The notes under the pieces: model-generated
Database searches by the model: none
What the model was told of the DNA's origin: nothing
Seen by the model: only the letters and a program-made list of their open reading frames with translations
From: Bacteroidales bacterium
GTDB lineage: Bacteria > Bacteroidota > Bacteroidia > Bacteroidales > Muribaculaceae
DNA length: 60,588 nucleotides
Reading direction: 5' to 3'
NCBI GenBank assembly: GCA_014800685.1
Contig: JAAVFQ010000005.1
Coordinates: forward strand, 22,308 to 82,895
Shown: piece by piece, positions 26,100 to 35,014 of the stretch
Layout of the letters: every line of letters begins with the position of its first letter
Numbering within the stretch: position 1 is the first letter of the stretch
Made by a program: the position numbers and the translations under genes

Positions 26100-28592
26100 T
26101 TAGCGTACTACGACTTTCTTGCCGTTAATGATGTAGAAACCTTTGGCAAGACGGCTCACCTCATCGGCAGTAGCGTTGTGAAGAACGCGGACACCGGTGA
26201 GAGAATATACTTCATAGAGACCGTTATCAGTGGCAGCGATACCTTCAACGGCGAGGTCTGTGTCGAGGTCGAAATAGAAGGTATAGTTGTCAGCCTGCTT
26301 GTCGCCGCATACATAGAGGCCCTTGCTTGTGACGAGAGCATATTTGCCCTTGGGAGCCTTGATGGTATTGATGGCCACGAGGTCTACATCCTTGTCTGTA
26401 GTTCCGCCGGTAGCCATGAGTGTAGCTACTGCAGGGCCGAAAGTGCCGTCGGCATTTACGGGATATACGTATGAAAGGATGTTATTGACTTTAGTCACAG
26501 CTTCTGAAGCTGCGAGAGTGAAGAAGTTCACGTCATTAACGTTGCCTTCGGCGGGAGTGATAGCGGGTTTTGCGAGAGTAGCGAGATCCTCAAGTACTGT
26601 CCAGTAGTATTTAGCCTCACGGGGAGTCTCACCGGAATAGAGAGTATAGAGGGCAGAGGGAGTGATGAAGACATAGTTGCCGGGCTTGAGCGTTACGGAA
26701 CGGTCATCACCGGGAACGAGAGTAATCTCATTGCCGCCGACAGCCTCTTCGGGATACTGAACCTTGTAGAATACACGGCCGGAGGGTGAATAGTCAGGCT
26801 CGCCATCCTCACCCATGGGGAAGAGACGGTTGTAGCCCTGGCTTGCGCCGATAGCGAGGATTTCATCATCTTCGCCGAGGATAAGCTTAATCTTGTCGAG
26901 CTTATTGGAGGGAAGAATACCCTGAGCAGGCTCAATCTGAGCGTTCTTGACTTCAGAGATGGTATATACCTTTTCGATAATCTGGTTGTTCAGAACCTCG
27001 TTGTCGATTGTGACATTGAAGAGACGGCTGGGGATGGTGAGGTTATAGACGCCGGTCTCGTTGTATTCTTTGTCAAGGTTGAAATATGCCACCTTGCCCT
27101 TGATTTCGATATCAGCATTCGCACGTCCTGCGGGAGTGGAAAGAGTGATAGCGCCGGGGCCTTCGGGATTAAGCTCTATCTTAGAGGCATTGGGGAAGGT
27201 GAGAGTAATCTTGTCGATAGAGTTGATACGGGCCTCCTGCTCGGGATTGATGCGATAAGCGAGCTGCTCGTCGATGTGCCATTTCAGCTCGAAAGCTTTA
27301 TTCTTCTCTCCTGAGGAGAACTCGAATACGCCTTCGGGGAACTTCAATGTATAGTCGCCACGCTGCACGATGAGAGACTCGTTATGATCCATCCAGAGAC
27401 GAACTTCATTTCCATACTCGTTGCTGATGCCCTTCTCCTGAACGTAGAAGATTTCTTCATCAGAGGGGAGGACGCTACGGATAGGCTCAGCAGCTCCGTC
27501 AAGGAAGAGCTGAATGGGCTCTTTAACATCACGATTGATGACAGGGGCCTCCAAACAGATCATGCGGATGAACTGCACACCAGAGGGCACGTCGACAAGG
27601 TTGACAGCTCCTTCAGCGGGAATCACGCTGGCGAGGAACTGAGCTTTGCCGATGTTGTCAGACACCTCTTCGCCAATTGCAAAACGCAGAGTCTGCTCCT
27701 GGTTGATGTAGGTCTGAATCTCGGTGCCGTTTTCGGCAGTCTCGGCGCGAAGAGTGAATGCTCCGAAGGGGATCTGGATGCAATACTGTCCGGCTTCCGT
27801 GAGGGCCTGTCCCTGAATCAGAATTTTCTGTGCGTGAGGATTGCTGAAAGCGCTGGGAGTGGTCACTCCGGGACCTGCCACCCACTCATTCTCACCTTTG
27901 GGACGGAATAAAACTTTGATGCCTGAAGCGTTAGTAGTGCACTGCCACTGTATTTCCTGATTAGTCTCGGGATTTACGGGGAAATCAACAGCTATTTCCT
28001 TCAGTGAGGTAACTACGCTGTTATTTTCGGGAGTGACGTTAGCTTCAGTGAGAAGGCAGTTGCCGAGATGATTAAGGGTGAAAGTCTGCGCTACGGAAGT
28101 GTAGTCATAGTCCTGACCCTCTTCATCCGTGCAGTTAACAGTGAAGAGACCCTCGGGAAGGATAATATTGAAATTCCAGAAAGAAGTGGACTCAAGCGAC
28201 ATGGCCTGAGAGAGGTAAGCGCACTTGTCGGTCTTGAGAGTGAGGGTGACGGTCTTGTCGGCATTGATAGCGACTTCGAGAGGCTGAGAGTCAAGTTTGT
28301 CCATAGGGCTCGTTTCGAGCTGACCATATCCATACAGGCCGGTCCAGGTTGCGAAACCTTCAGAATCCAATGGAGGCTTCTCGGTATAGTCCGTATTGTT
28401 CTTTACGGAATTTACGGTCAGGCCGTCCGTCTCGAAGGAGATGGTGAAAGTGCGGGGCACATCACCTCTCAGAAGACCGGGGACAGGCTCTGTCATCGAG
28501 GCAGAGATGATGTTGCCGGTCTGCGCCATTGCGATAGCGGGAAACGCGAGTGCTACCGCTGCCATGGCGACATGAGTGTAGTATTTTGCCAT
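26100..28592 (-). CDS. Secreted beta-rich protein, T9SS-like C-terminal tail
   Basis: An 830-aa exported protein of unknown function. The signal peptide (residues 1-23, AIAMAQ) precedes repeated beta-sandwich-like modules of about 110-130 residues marked by phrases such as VTPENNSVVTSLKEIAVDFP, VIPAEGAVNLVDVPSG, INSIDKITLTFPNAS and ITPAEGNVNDVNFFTLAAS. The final ~45 residues (GLYEVYSLTGVRVLHNATAD ... KGFYIINGKKVVVR) resemble a C-terminal sorting domain. No catalytic motif was seen. Its strong promoter and ~155-nt leader parallel those of the 1579-aa gene, so both may be abundant surface or secreted proteins. Confidence 0.82.
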   Translation of the reverse strand: MAKYYTHVAMAAVALAFPAIAMAQTGNIISASMTEPVPGLLRGDVPRTFTISFETDGLTVNSVKNNTDYTEKPPLDSEGFATWTGLYGYGQLETSPMDKLDSQPLEVAINADKTVTLTLKTDKCAYLSQAMSLESTSFWNFNIILPEGLFTVNCTDEEGQDYDYTSVAQTFTLNHLGNCLLTEANVTPENNSVVTSLKEIAVDFPVNPETNQEIQWQCTTNASGIKVLFRPKGENEWVAGPGVTTPSAFSNPHAQKILIQGQALTEAGQYCIQIPFGAFTLRAETAENGTEIQTYINQEQTLRFAIGEEVSDNIGKAQFLASVIPAEGAVNLVDVPSGVQFIRMICLEAPVINRDVKEPIQLFLDGAAEPIRSVLPSDEEIFYVQEKGISNEYGNEVRLWMDHNESLIVQRGDYTLKFPEGVFEFSSGEKNKAFELKWHIDEQLAYRINPEQEARINSIDKITLTFPNASKIELNPEGPGAITLSTPAGRANADIEIKGKVAYFNLDKEYNETGVYNLTIPSRLFNVTIDNEVLNNQIIEKVYTISEVKNAQIEPAQGILPSNKLDKIKLILGEDDEILAIGASQGYNRLFPMGEDGEPDYSPSGRVFYKVQYPEEAVGGNEITLVPGDDRSVTLKPGNYVFITPSALYTLYSGETPREAKYYWTVLEDLATLAKPAITPAEGNVNDVNFFTLAASEAVTKVNNILSYVYPVNADGTFGPAVATLMATGGTTDKDVDLVAINTIKAPKGKYALVTSKGLYVCGDKQADNYTFYFDLDTDLAVEGIAATDNGLYEVYSLTGVRVLHNATADEVSRLAKGFYIINGKKVVVR

Positions 28593-28752
28593 ATAAATAG
28601 ATTTGGACTTTCCGGAGCAAGCAAGTCTCCTGAAAGCAGATTAAAATAATTTTCAATGAGTGTAAATGCCGGCAGCTTGCCACCAATCCATGCAAAACGA
28701 TACCTCAAGAATGGTATGCGATATTAGTTTGGAGGAGCTGCTATTCCGATTG

Positions 28753-28784
28753 CAAAGTTATATAAGATTTTTTGAAATTACAAA
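28753..28784 (-). promoter_or_regulatory. Promoter of the 830-aa secreted protein gene
   Basis: On the minus strand TTTG (28781-28784) and TAACTTTG (28753-28760) are 20 bases apart. The leader of about 155 nt contains GGCAAGCTGCC and GATACC/GGTATC hairpins. Confidence 0.8.
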
Positions 28785-28866
28785 GTTTATATGAATTTTT
28801 TTTGACAGCGGATGAATTTGATGTTTTCTTGTATTAATGAGACACCCGAGGGGTGAGGACTCTCCC

Positions 28867-29982
28867 CTATTTATCATTAAGAAAAGCCGAGACCACCTTT
28901 ACGGCCTCTTTGAAAGCGAGTCGCTGGCCCGGGACTGTAATGAAAAGATGGCACGCATTTTCGAAGACCACTTGCTCTGCATCCACACCGAGCCGCTTTA
29001 TCTTTTTAGCAAACTCCTCTCCCTGACAATATAGAATATCCTTGCCGGCGCTTAGAATAAGCGTGCGGGGAAGGCGTTCAAGCACCTCATCGGGCATATC
29101 GTATGGGGAGGATTGCAATTCGAGATTTTCGCGCAGATGGTCATCGGTCTTTTCCGTGCCGCAAAGGTAAGCTTGATTAAAAGTCTCCATCAGGTCGGCA
29201 TCAAGTCCGTAGCAGGCTCCGTAATCTTTCCATGAGGCTGACCCGTCGGCGTAAGTCTTGACCACGGGATATATGGCTATGACGGATGCAAGCGGTCGAA
29301 GCACCTCTGACTTCGATGCAGAGTCATTAAGGGCGAGCGCCGTCATGATAGCCAGATTGCCTCCGGCGCTGTCTCCTCCTACAGAGACTTTCTCCATGCT
29401 GCTCCCCCATTCTTCGGAATGCCTTATGGCATAATAGGTGGCAGCGATGCAGTCTTCTATCTGCCGGGGAAACACATTTTCCGGAGCGAGCCGATAGTCT
29501 ACGGCAAGTATCATGGCCTCTCCACCGGCTACAAGAGCATCGCAAAAAGCGGCGCAAGAATTCAGGCTACCGAATACCCAGCCTCCACCGTGGAAATATA
29601 CAAGGAGTGGAAGCGGCTTATCTGTATGCATCTCTTTAGGTTTGTATAGACGTGCTTTGATTCCACCGGGAGCCTCCACAAAATCGTCATACCCAAGACT
29701 CATTTCCGTGACTTCCACATTCTCTGAAGGGGAAAAGTCCGGATTTCTGGAAGCGCGCAGCTTCATTAGGCCTGACATATCGCCTCTGAGCGACCGCCGG
29801 ATGCTACGGCGCTGGCTCTCTTGGAGGCCATCCGGCAGAGACATTAGAAAGACGTCTCTCTCGTATGCCATCTGAGAATTTTGCGAGGATGTCATTTTGA
29901 AGCTACCCTCCCGGGCGTATGCCACTGATGAGGAGAGGGCTAAGACTGCCGGGAGTATAAAGGATAAGCGCCGTAATATCAT
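28867..29982 (-). CDS. Secreted alpha/beta hydrolase, HSL-type esterase
   Basis: An exported esterase or lipase-like hydrolase of the hormone-sensitive-lipase family. A signal peptide (about residues 1-24) precedes an N-terminal cap region. The oxyanion-hole motif HGGGWVFGS is near residue 130, the nucleophile elbow GGDSAGGN near 205, and the late catalytic Asp/His are likely in SAGKDILYCQG and FENACHLF. The substrate is unknown. The start used is the ATG at 29982; a GTG one codon earlier is also possible. It overlaps the stop of the upstream ABC-F gene, so the two are translationally coupled. Confidence 0.88.
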   Translation of the reverse strand: MILRRLSFILPAVLALSSSVAYAREGSFKMTSSQNSQMAYERDVFLMSLPDGLQESQRRSIRRSLRGDMSGLMKLRASRNPDFSPSENVEVTEMSLGYDDFVEAPGGIKARLYKPKEMHTDKPLPLLVYFHGGGWVFGSLNSCAAFCDALVAGGEAMILAVDYRLAPENVFPRQIEDCIAATYYAIRHSEEWGSSMEKVSVGGDSAGGNLAIMTALALNDSASKSEVLRPLASVIAIYPVVKTYADGSASWKDYGACYGLDADLMETFNQAYLCGTEKTDDHLRENLELQSSPYDMPDEVLERLPRTLILSAGKDILYCQGEEFAKKIKRLGVDAEQVVFENACHLFITVPGQRLAFKEAVKVVSAFLNDK

Positions 29983-31784
29983 CACATTCCTCCTTTCTCC
30001 ATAAGTTCCAGCAGTCTCATCTCTTTATCATCAATCTCCGCGATGAGAATGCGTACACGCTCTGCCGCCTCTATAATCTCGTCAGACGACATTTCTCCGG
30101 AAGACATTTTTGTCTCCAGCGATGTTCGTTCTTCGGTAAGGAGTGGAAGGGACTTTTCCAGCTCTTCCATTTCCCTTTTCTCTTTGAACGTCAGTTTAGG
30201 GCGATTTTCGCGCGCCCTCCACGTATTTTTTTCAGCAGGCGACTCACCCTTTTTCTCCACATTTTCCTTTGCTCGCCTCTCAGCCTCTTCCTGAGCTACG
30301 CAGTGGCGATATGTGGAATAGTCTCCGGGGAAATCCTTCACCTCGCCATCCCCCTTGAAGACAAAGAGATGGTCGGCTATACGGTCGAGGAAGAAACGGT
30401 CATGCGACACAATTATCACGCACCCCTTGAAATTAACCAGATAATCCTCCAGAATGGTAAGGGTTATTATATCAAGGTCATTAGTCGGCTCATCGAGTAT
30501 CAGGAAATTGGGCATCTTCATGAGCACCGTGGCGAGATAAAGTCTGCGTCTTTCTCCTCCGCTCAGCTTGTAGATATATTTCTGCTGATCTTCCGGAGTG
30601 AAAAGAAAGCCGGCAAGAAACTGAGAGGCACTAAGCCTTGTCTTATCATCGATTCTCACCTCTTCGGCTATCTCCCTGACGGCGTCTATCACCTTTTTAT
30701 TTTCATCGAAATCCGTCATTCCCTCCTGGCTGTAATAGCCCCAGCGAACGGTTTCTCCAACGTCGAAGTGGCCGGAATCGGGAGCCAATTCACCGAGAAG
30801 CATCTTTATGAAGGTAGATTTCCCGACTCCATTTGCCCCTACTATTCCCACCTTTTCATATCGCGCGAAGATGTAAGACCAGTCTTTGAGTACACATTTC
30901 TCTCCGAAAGACTTTGAGACGCCATTAGCCTCGAAAATTTTTGATCCTATATAGGAGGACTTTGTAGTGAGCGCCACATTCTTTTCCGAGAGATTTACAC
31001 GGCTTCGCTCTTCCAGCTGATAAAAATTGTCTATCCTGTATTTAGCCTTTGAGCCTCGTGCCTGGGGCTGACGCCTCATCCATTCCAGCTCTGTGCGCAG
31101 CAGATTCTTCACCTTGGCGAGCTCAGCGCTCATCTGCTCATGCCTCTCCTGCCGTTTCTGAAGATAATAGTCATAATTCCCTTCATATACAAAAAATCCG
31201 TGACGGTCTATCTCCAGAATCTTATTGCAGATTTTGTCAAGGAAATATCTGTCATGGGTCACCATCAGCAGCGTTATCTTCTGCTTTGCAAGATAATTTT
31301 CCAGCCACTCTATCATGTCAATATCAAGGTGGTTGGTAGGCTCGTCAAGCATCAGCATATCCGGCTCCTCAAGCAGGAGTCTGGCAATGGCGAGTCTCTT
31401 GGCCTCGCCTCCCGAAAGCTTGTCTATGGGCTTTTCAAAGTCGGTGAGTCGGAATTGGGTAAGCATCTGGCGGGCTCTGTCGCGGGCAGTCCAGTCATCT
31501 TCCGAGCGTCTGCCGGGAGTGGCGGCCTCAAGGATATTTGCAGCATTACCGAAGTCTGGCGTCTGAGGCAGAAACCCTATTCTCAATCCATTACGGGCTA
31601 CCACATTGCCGCTGTCTGCATCCTCCTCTCCACTCAGTATTCTCAAGAGAGTGGACTTTCCGGCACCGTTTTTGGCCACGACACCTATCTTGTCGCCTTG
31701 AAATATGCCGAACGTAATGTCAGAGAAAAGAAGTCGGTCGCCGTATGACTTGGTCAGACCTTCGATTTGAAGATAGCTTACCAT
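29982..31784 (-). CDS. ABC-F family ATPase (Uup-like)
   Basis: A 600-aa ABC-F protein with two intact ATPase domains. NBD1 has Walker A AKNGAGKST (about residue 38), LSGGEAKRLAIAR and MLDEPTNHLD; NBD2 has GANGVGKST, LSGGERRRLYLAT and [10 protein letters not shown]. The C-terminal ~80 residues form a charged coiled coil (EKREMEELEKSLPLLTEERT), typical of Uup. Uup-like proteins act on ribosomes or on DNA-related processes. Unlike the ABC-F at 21308-22921, all catalytic residues are present. The downstream hydrolase overlaps its stop, suggesting one operon. Confidence 0.93.
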   Translation of the reverse strand: MVSYLQIEGLTKSYGDRLLFSDITFGIFQGDKIGVVAKNGAGKSTLLRILSGEEDADSGNVVARNGLRIGFLPQTPDFGNAANILEAATPGRRSEDDWTARDRARQMLTQFRLTDFEKPIDKLSGGEAKRLAIARLLLEEPDMLMLDEPTNHLDIDMIEWLENYLAKQKITLLMVTHDRYFLDKICNKILEIDRHGFFVYEGNYDYYLQKRQERHEQMSAELAKVKNLLRTELEWMRRQPQARGSKAKYRIDNFYQLEERSRVNLSEKNVALTTKSSYIGSKIFEANGVSKSFGEKCVLKDWSYIFARYEKVGIVGANGVGKSTFIKMLLGELAPDSGHFDVGETVRWGYYSQEGMTDFDENKKVIDAVREIAEEVRIDDKTRLSASQFLAGFLFTPEDQQKYIYKLSGGERRRLYLATVLMKMPNFLILDEPTNDLDIITLTILEDYLVNFKGCVIIVSHDRFFLDRIADHLFVFKGDGEVKDFPGDYSTYRHCVAQEEAERRAKENVEKKGESPAEKNTWRARENRPKLTFKEKREMEELEKSLPLLTEERTSLETKMSSGEMSSDEIIEAAERVRILIAEIDDKEMRLLELMEKGGM

Positions 31785-31841
31785 ATCAGTAAGTTTAAGT
31801 ATGTTAAGAAGGGGGAAAGGGTATCTCAGAAAGAAAAGTCA

Positions 31842-31879
31842 AGAGGGTGTGAAGAATATAAACTTCCGCCACACCCTCT
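31842..31879 (-). terminator. GAGGGTGTG palindrome downstream of ridA
   Basis: AGAGGGTGTG pairs with CACACCCTCT, enclosing a GAAG/CTTC step. It lies 42 bases after the ridA stop on the minus strand, between ridA and the ABC-F gene. Confidence 0.7.
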
Positions 31880-31920
31880 GAAAACTTTTGCAAAAACGGC
31901 TTCTCAGCCTAAAGTAATTA

Positions 31921-32295
31921 TCACACAGCTGCGATAACTTCTATCTCCACAAGAGCCTGCTTGGGAAGCTCCTTTACAGCGTATGCGCAACGAGCGGGGA
32001 AGGGAGCTTTGAACTCTTCAGCATACACCTCGTTCATGGGGCCGAAAAGGCTCATGTCTGCGAGGAAAACGGTAGTTTTCACTACGTTGTCGAGAGTTGC
32101 GTTAACTTCAGCAAGGATGGCCTTGATATTTTCGATAGACTGCTTGGTCTGAGCCTTGATATCTTCAGGCATGGCGCCGGTCTCGGCATTGATGGGGAGC
32201 TGGCCGGAAACGAATACGAGGTTGCCGACAAGTGTTGCCTGGCTGTAGGGGCCGATAGCTCCGGGAGCCTTAGTGGATTTGATTTCCTGTTTCAT
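31921..32295 (-). CDS. ridA: RidA family reactive-intermediate deaminase
   Basis: A 124-aa trimeric deaminase that hydrolyses toxic enamine/imine intermediates from PLP enzymes to ammonia and ketoacids. The family signature is clear: APGAIGPYSQATLVGNLVFV, SGQLPINAETG and the C-terminal FPARCAYAVKELPKQALVEI with the active-site Arg. Length and start are canonical. A TAATTTTG -7 element lies at 32418-32425 on the minus strand without a clear -33 box, giving a leader of about 115 nt that contains a TAAGTAAGT end remnant near 32315. Confidence 0.95.
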   Translation of the reverse strand: MKQEIKSTKAPGAIGPYSQATLVGNLVFVSGQLPINAETGAMPEDIKAQTKQSIENIKAILAEVNATLDNVVKTTVFLADMSLFGPMNEVYAEEFKAPFPARCAYAVKELPKQALVEIEVIAAV

Positions 32296-32568
32296 GATTT
32301 GTATATAATATAACTAAGTAAGTGTCAAAGCGTCCTACGGGCTTTATCTGAGAGAAACGCCGGGGTTCCCTCTTGGTCCGAAGAAGACGCATTCCATTTC
32401 CGAATGCGAAGCGACTACAAAATTACAAAAAATTACAGAAGTATAAAATACTTTTCTTCAAAAAAAATATCGCCCCATAGGTGTGGGACGATTTAAATTT
32501 CAAGCTAATTCCAAGTAGCGGATCATAATCCTCTCCGGAGCGAGCTGCAAACTCTTTTTTGCTTTTTG

Positions 32569-32641
32569 AGCCGCGAGTGGGACTCGAACCCACGACCTTT
32601 TCGTTACGAATGAAATGCTCTACCAACTGAGCTATTGCGGC
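32569..32641 (-). tRNA. tRNA-Thr (anticodon CGU)
   Basis: A cloverleaf is visible on the minus strand: acceptor GCCGCAA, D-arm GCTC...GAGC, anticodon loop TTCGTAA (anticodon CGT, reading ACG), T-arm GTGGG-TTCGAGT-CCCAC, and no encoded CCA. Two A-C oppositions break otherwise good stems: position 6-67 in the acceptor and 31-39 in the anticodon stem. The promoter lies 34 bases upstream. The remaining bases between ridA and the MATE gene hold only the promoters described. Confidence 0.93.
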
Positions 32642-32674
32642 TTGATATGAAACCTTATGGCTCCTTTTCAAATG

Positions 32675-32706
32675 CAAAATTACTACTATTTTCTTTTATT
32701 TCCAAA
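32675..32706 (-). promoter_or_regulatory. Promoter of tRNA-Thr
   Basis: On the minus strand TTTG (32703-32706) and TAATTTTG (32675-32682) are 20 bases apart. Transcription should start near 32668, about 27 bases before the tRNA. Confidence 0.8.
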
Positions 32707-32785
32707 TTATTATGCGCATATTTTTCTTTGCATCCTCTCCCTCAAAGATGAAGACTTCTAAGTATCAGGGGATTATGCGTTGAGA

Positions 32786-34177
32786 TTATTTCCCGGTGAA
32801 TCCTTTGTGCATCCAGCCGCAGGAGTCCCACCTGCGCAGAAATACTATGCCTCTGACATTTTCATCAAGCGTAAACATCCACCACATGCCTATAATCCCA
32901 AACCCCAGCGGGATGCCCACTATATAAGCCATTACTACCGCTATGCTCCACATGAATATCAGCCCTACGTAGAAGGGATAGTTGACGTCGCCGGCCGCCT
33001 GAAGCGTGTTGACGTAAACGATATTGATAGGACGCCCTATCTCCAGCAGCACATCTATCCACAGGATAGTGGTGCCGAGCTTTATGATCTCTGCATTTTG
33101 CGTCAGTGCGGAGAAAATATAGTGCCCGGAAAAGGCACATATAACTGCCATGGTGAAGGTTATGGCTATGCCGATTTTCATTACGTATTTGCCCATAAGA
33201 TAGGCACCCCGCCATTTGTCGGCTCCTACAAGATGACCTATGGAGATCGCCCCTCCGTGGGCGATGGCTATGCAGAAGAGATAGGTGAACATTATGATAT
33301 TGACGCAATACGTGCGCACTGCAAGGGCTTCCATCCCAAGACTTGTGATGAAGAAGGCTATCACGAGCTGCGAACAGCTGTAGGAGAGCGACTCTCCGGC
33401 CGAGGGAAGTCCGATTTTCATCAGATTGCGGAAATCTTTCACCGGGAATTTCCGGAATATCTCCCACGGAAATCTTGAGACTGTAGTGCGGAAGACTATG
33501 ATGAAGAGGATGAGCATGGCGACCACTCTGGCCAAGACGGTGGAGACCGCAGAGCCCATGACCCCAAGCGCCGGAGCCCCGAATTTTCCAAAGATAAGAA
33601 CGTAATTGCCGAAGATGTTAAGCACATTCACTACCAGAATGACAAGCATCGGATAGATGGCCTTATTATTGGAACGGAGTGTGGCGCTGAGTGTCATCGA
33701 AAGTGCCTGCACAAAGGCAAAGAGACCTACGAGCCGCATATAGCCCGCTCCCGACCTGAGCATCCCCTCCTCAAGCCCCATGGCTCGGAGTATCTCTACC
33801 GGCCAGATGCATAGTATAGCGCTGATGATCAAACCGAAAAGAAGATTTAGAGAGAGAGAAAGACCTACTACTTTCTCCATGCGTTCCCGCATGCGGGCTC
33901 CGAGATATTGGCTGCAAAGAACGGAGGTGCCGAGATTTATCACTTCAAATACGAGAAAGCAGAAGGTTATGACCTGATTGGCAAGCCCCACAGCCGCCAC
34001 ACTCGCGTCGCTATGGCGCGAAAGCATGAATGTGTCGGCGGCACCGAGCATCATTATCAGCAACGTTTCTATGAAGATGGGGAGCGTAAGTTCGCGAAGC
34101 TCCCTGCGCAAGGGGCTCTTGATTCGGCTTCTGAATAGACTTGAAAAGGAGGGTATATTTAACGTTATTGCCGGCAT
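32786..34177 (-). CDS. MATE family efflux transporter
   Basis: A multidrug/toxic-compound extrusion transporter with about 12 membrane helices, exchanging Na+ or H+ for organic substrates. MATE features include LRELTLPIFIETLLIMMLGA at the start of helix 1, ADTFMLSRHSDASVAAVGLA, a matching second half (FRNLMKIGLPSAGESLSYS) and QAAGDVNYPFYVG. The frame can be extended to a TTG at 34210, but that codon overlaps the -7 promoter element, so I chose the ATG at 34177 (463 aa). The substrate is unknown. Confidence 0.92.
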   Translation of the reverse strand: MPAITLNIPSFSSLFRSRIKSPLRRELRELTLPIFIETLLIMMLGAADTFMLSRHSDASVAAVGLANQVITFCFLVFEVINLGTSVLCSQYLGARMRERMEKVVGLSLSLNLLFGLIISAILCIWPVEILRAMGLEEGMLRSGAGYMRLVGLFAFVQALSMTLSATLRSNNKAIYPMLVILVVNVLNIFGNYVLIFGKFGAPALGVMGSAVSTVLARVVAMLILFIIVFRTTVSRFPWEIFRKFPVKDFRNLMKIGLPSAGESLSYSCSQLVIAFFITSLGMEALAVRTYCVNIIMFTYLFCIAIAHGGAISIGHLVGADKWRGAYLMGKYVMKIGIAITFTMAVICAFSGHYIFSALTQNAEIIKLGTTILWIDVLLEIGRPINIVYVNTLQAAGDVNYPFYVGLIFMWSIAVVMAYIVGIPLGFGIIGMWWMFTLDENVRGIVFLRRWDSCGWMHKGFTGK

Positions 34178-34207
34178 AGTGTCTTTCTTAACATTCTTTT
34201 CTCTATG

Positions 34208-34215
34208 CAAAGTTA
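34208..34215 (-). promoter_or_regulatory. -7 element of MATE gene
   Basis: The minus strand reads TAACTTTG, followed by a leader of about 25 nt to the chosen ATG. No TTG lies at the expected -33 position. Confidence 0.5.
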
Positions 34216-34301
34216 ATATCCGAAACGCCCTTTTTCATAGCGATAAGCCTTATTTAACAAAGATTAAGTAGTAATGTCATGGGCAGACTCTGAGATTTTC
34301 G

Positions 34302-34309
34302 TAAATTTG
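34302..34309 (+). promoter_or_regulatory. -7 element directly upstream of YgjP-like gene
   Basis: TAAATTTG ends only 6 bases before the ATG at 34316, so any transcript would be almost leaderless. The -33 box is not obvious. Confidence 0.5.
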
Positions 34310-34315
34310 CAGTCT

Positions 34316-34879
34316 ATGCCATCCCGTAATATTTATGAAATAACAGAAGAGCGTATTGGCTCGGTCACCGTCAGATATCTGTGTAAAGATGTCAAGAGAA
34401 TCAGCCTTAGGGTGAAGACGGCATCTCTCGCGCAAGTGAGCTATCCTCCGTATGTCCTTTTCGAAGAGGTGAGGAGCTTCGTGCATTCCCATTCAGAATG
34501 GATACTCCGACAGGCAGAGACCATGCGCGATGCTCCCCCTTTCCACCCCTATTCTCCGGAAGAAGTGGAGCGCTTCCGCCAGCTGGTCATATCACGCTTT
34601 GACCACTGGATGCCACTGATGAATCTTTATCACTCCCACGTCTCTATTTCTCTGATGAAAACACGCTGGGGCTCCTGCAATAAATCCTCACGGCGCATAT
34701 CCATAAATCTGGAACTTGCCAGACATCCGCTATCTCATCTCGACTACGTTATAGTGCATGAACTCGCCCATCTGCGTGAGGCCAATCATTCGCCCCGCTT
34801 CTGGAGCATAGTGGAAACATTCTATCCCCGGTGGCGCGAAATCAGAGCCGAAATGAGGAAGCAGACTCCCCGCTCCTGA
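34316..34879 (+). CDS. YgjP-like (DUF45) zinc metallopeptidase
   Basis: A 187-aa putative metallopeptidase of the YgjP/SprT-like group. The zinc site is HELAHLREANHSPRFW near residue 145 (HExxH plus a downstream His), preceded by the family-typical TRWGSCNKSSRRISINLEL. Its function in bacteria is unclear; the genes often sit near restriction or housekeeping loci. The ATG at 34316 was chosen because the longer frame from 34274 would place the promoter inside the coding region. The product lacks a signal peptide and should be cytoplasmic. Confidence 0.88.
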   Translation: MPSRNIYEITEERIGSVTVRYLCKDVKRISLRVKTASLAQVSYPPYVLFEEVRSFVHSHSEWILRQAETMRDAPPFHPYSPEEVERFRQLVISRFDHWMPLMNLYHSHVSISLMKTRWGSCNKSSRRISINLELARHPLSHLDYVIVHELAHLREANHSPRFWSIVETFYPRWREIRAEMRKQTPRS

Positions 34880-35014
34880 CAATACCAAATATAGACTAAT
34901 GCACGCGGGCGTGAACATCCGAGTCCTATAAGGCGTTGAATGAGAATAACGAGTATCTGTGTTGACCACTGATTTGCCTCGTTTCTTATCAAGAAAACTT
35001 AAAAATCATCCGAT

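Noticed and set aside
34178..34210. TTG start for the MATE transporter
   Set aside because: The codon overlaps the -7 promoter element, so it would not be transcribed as part of the mRNA.
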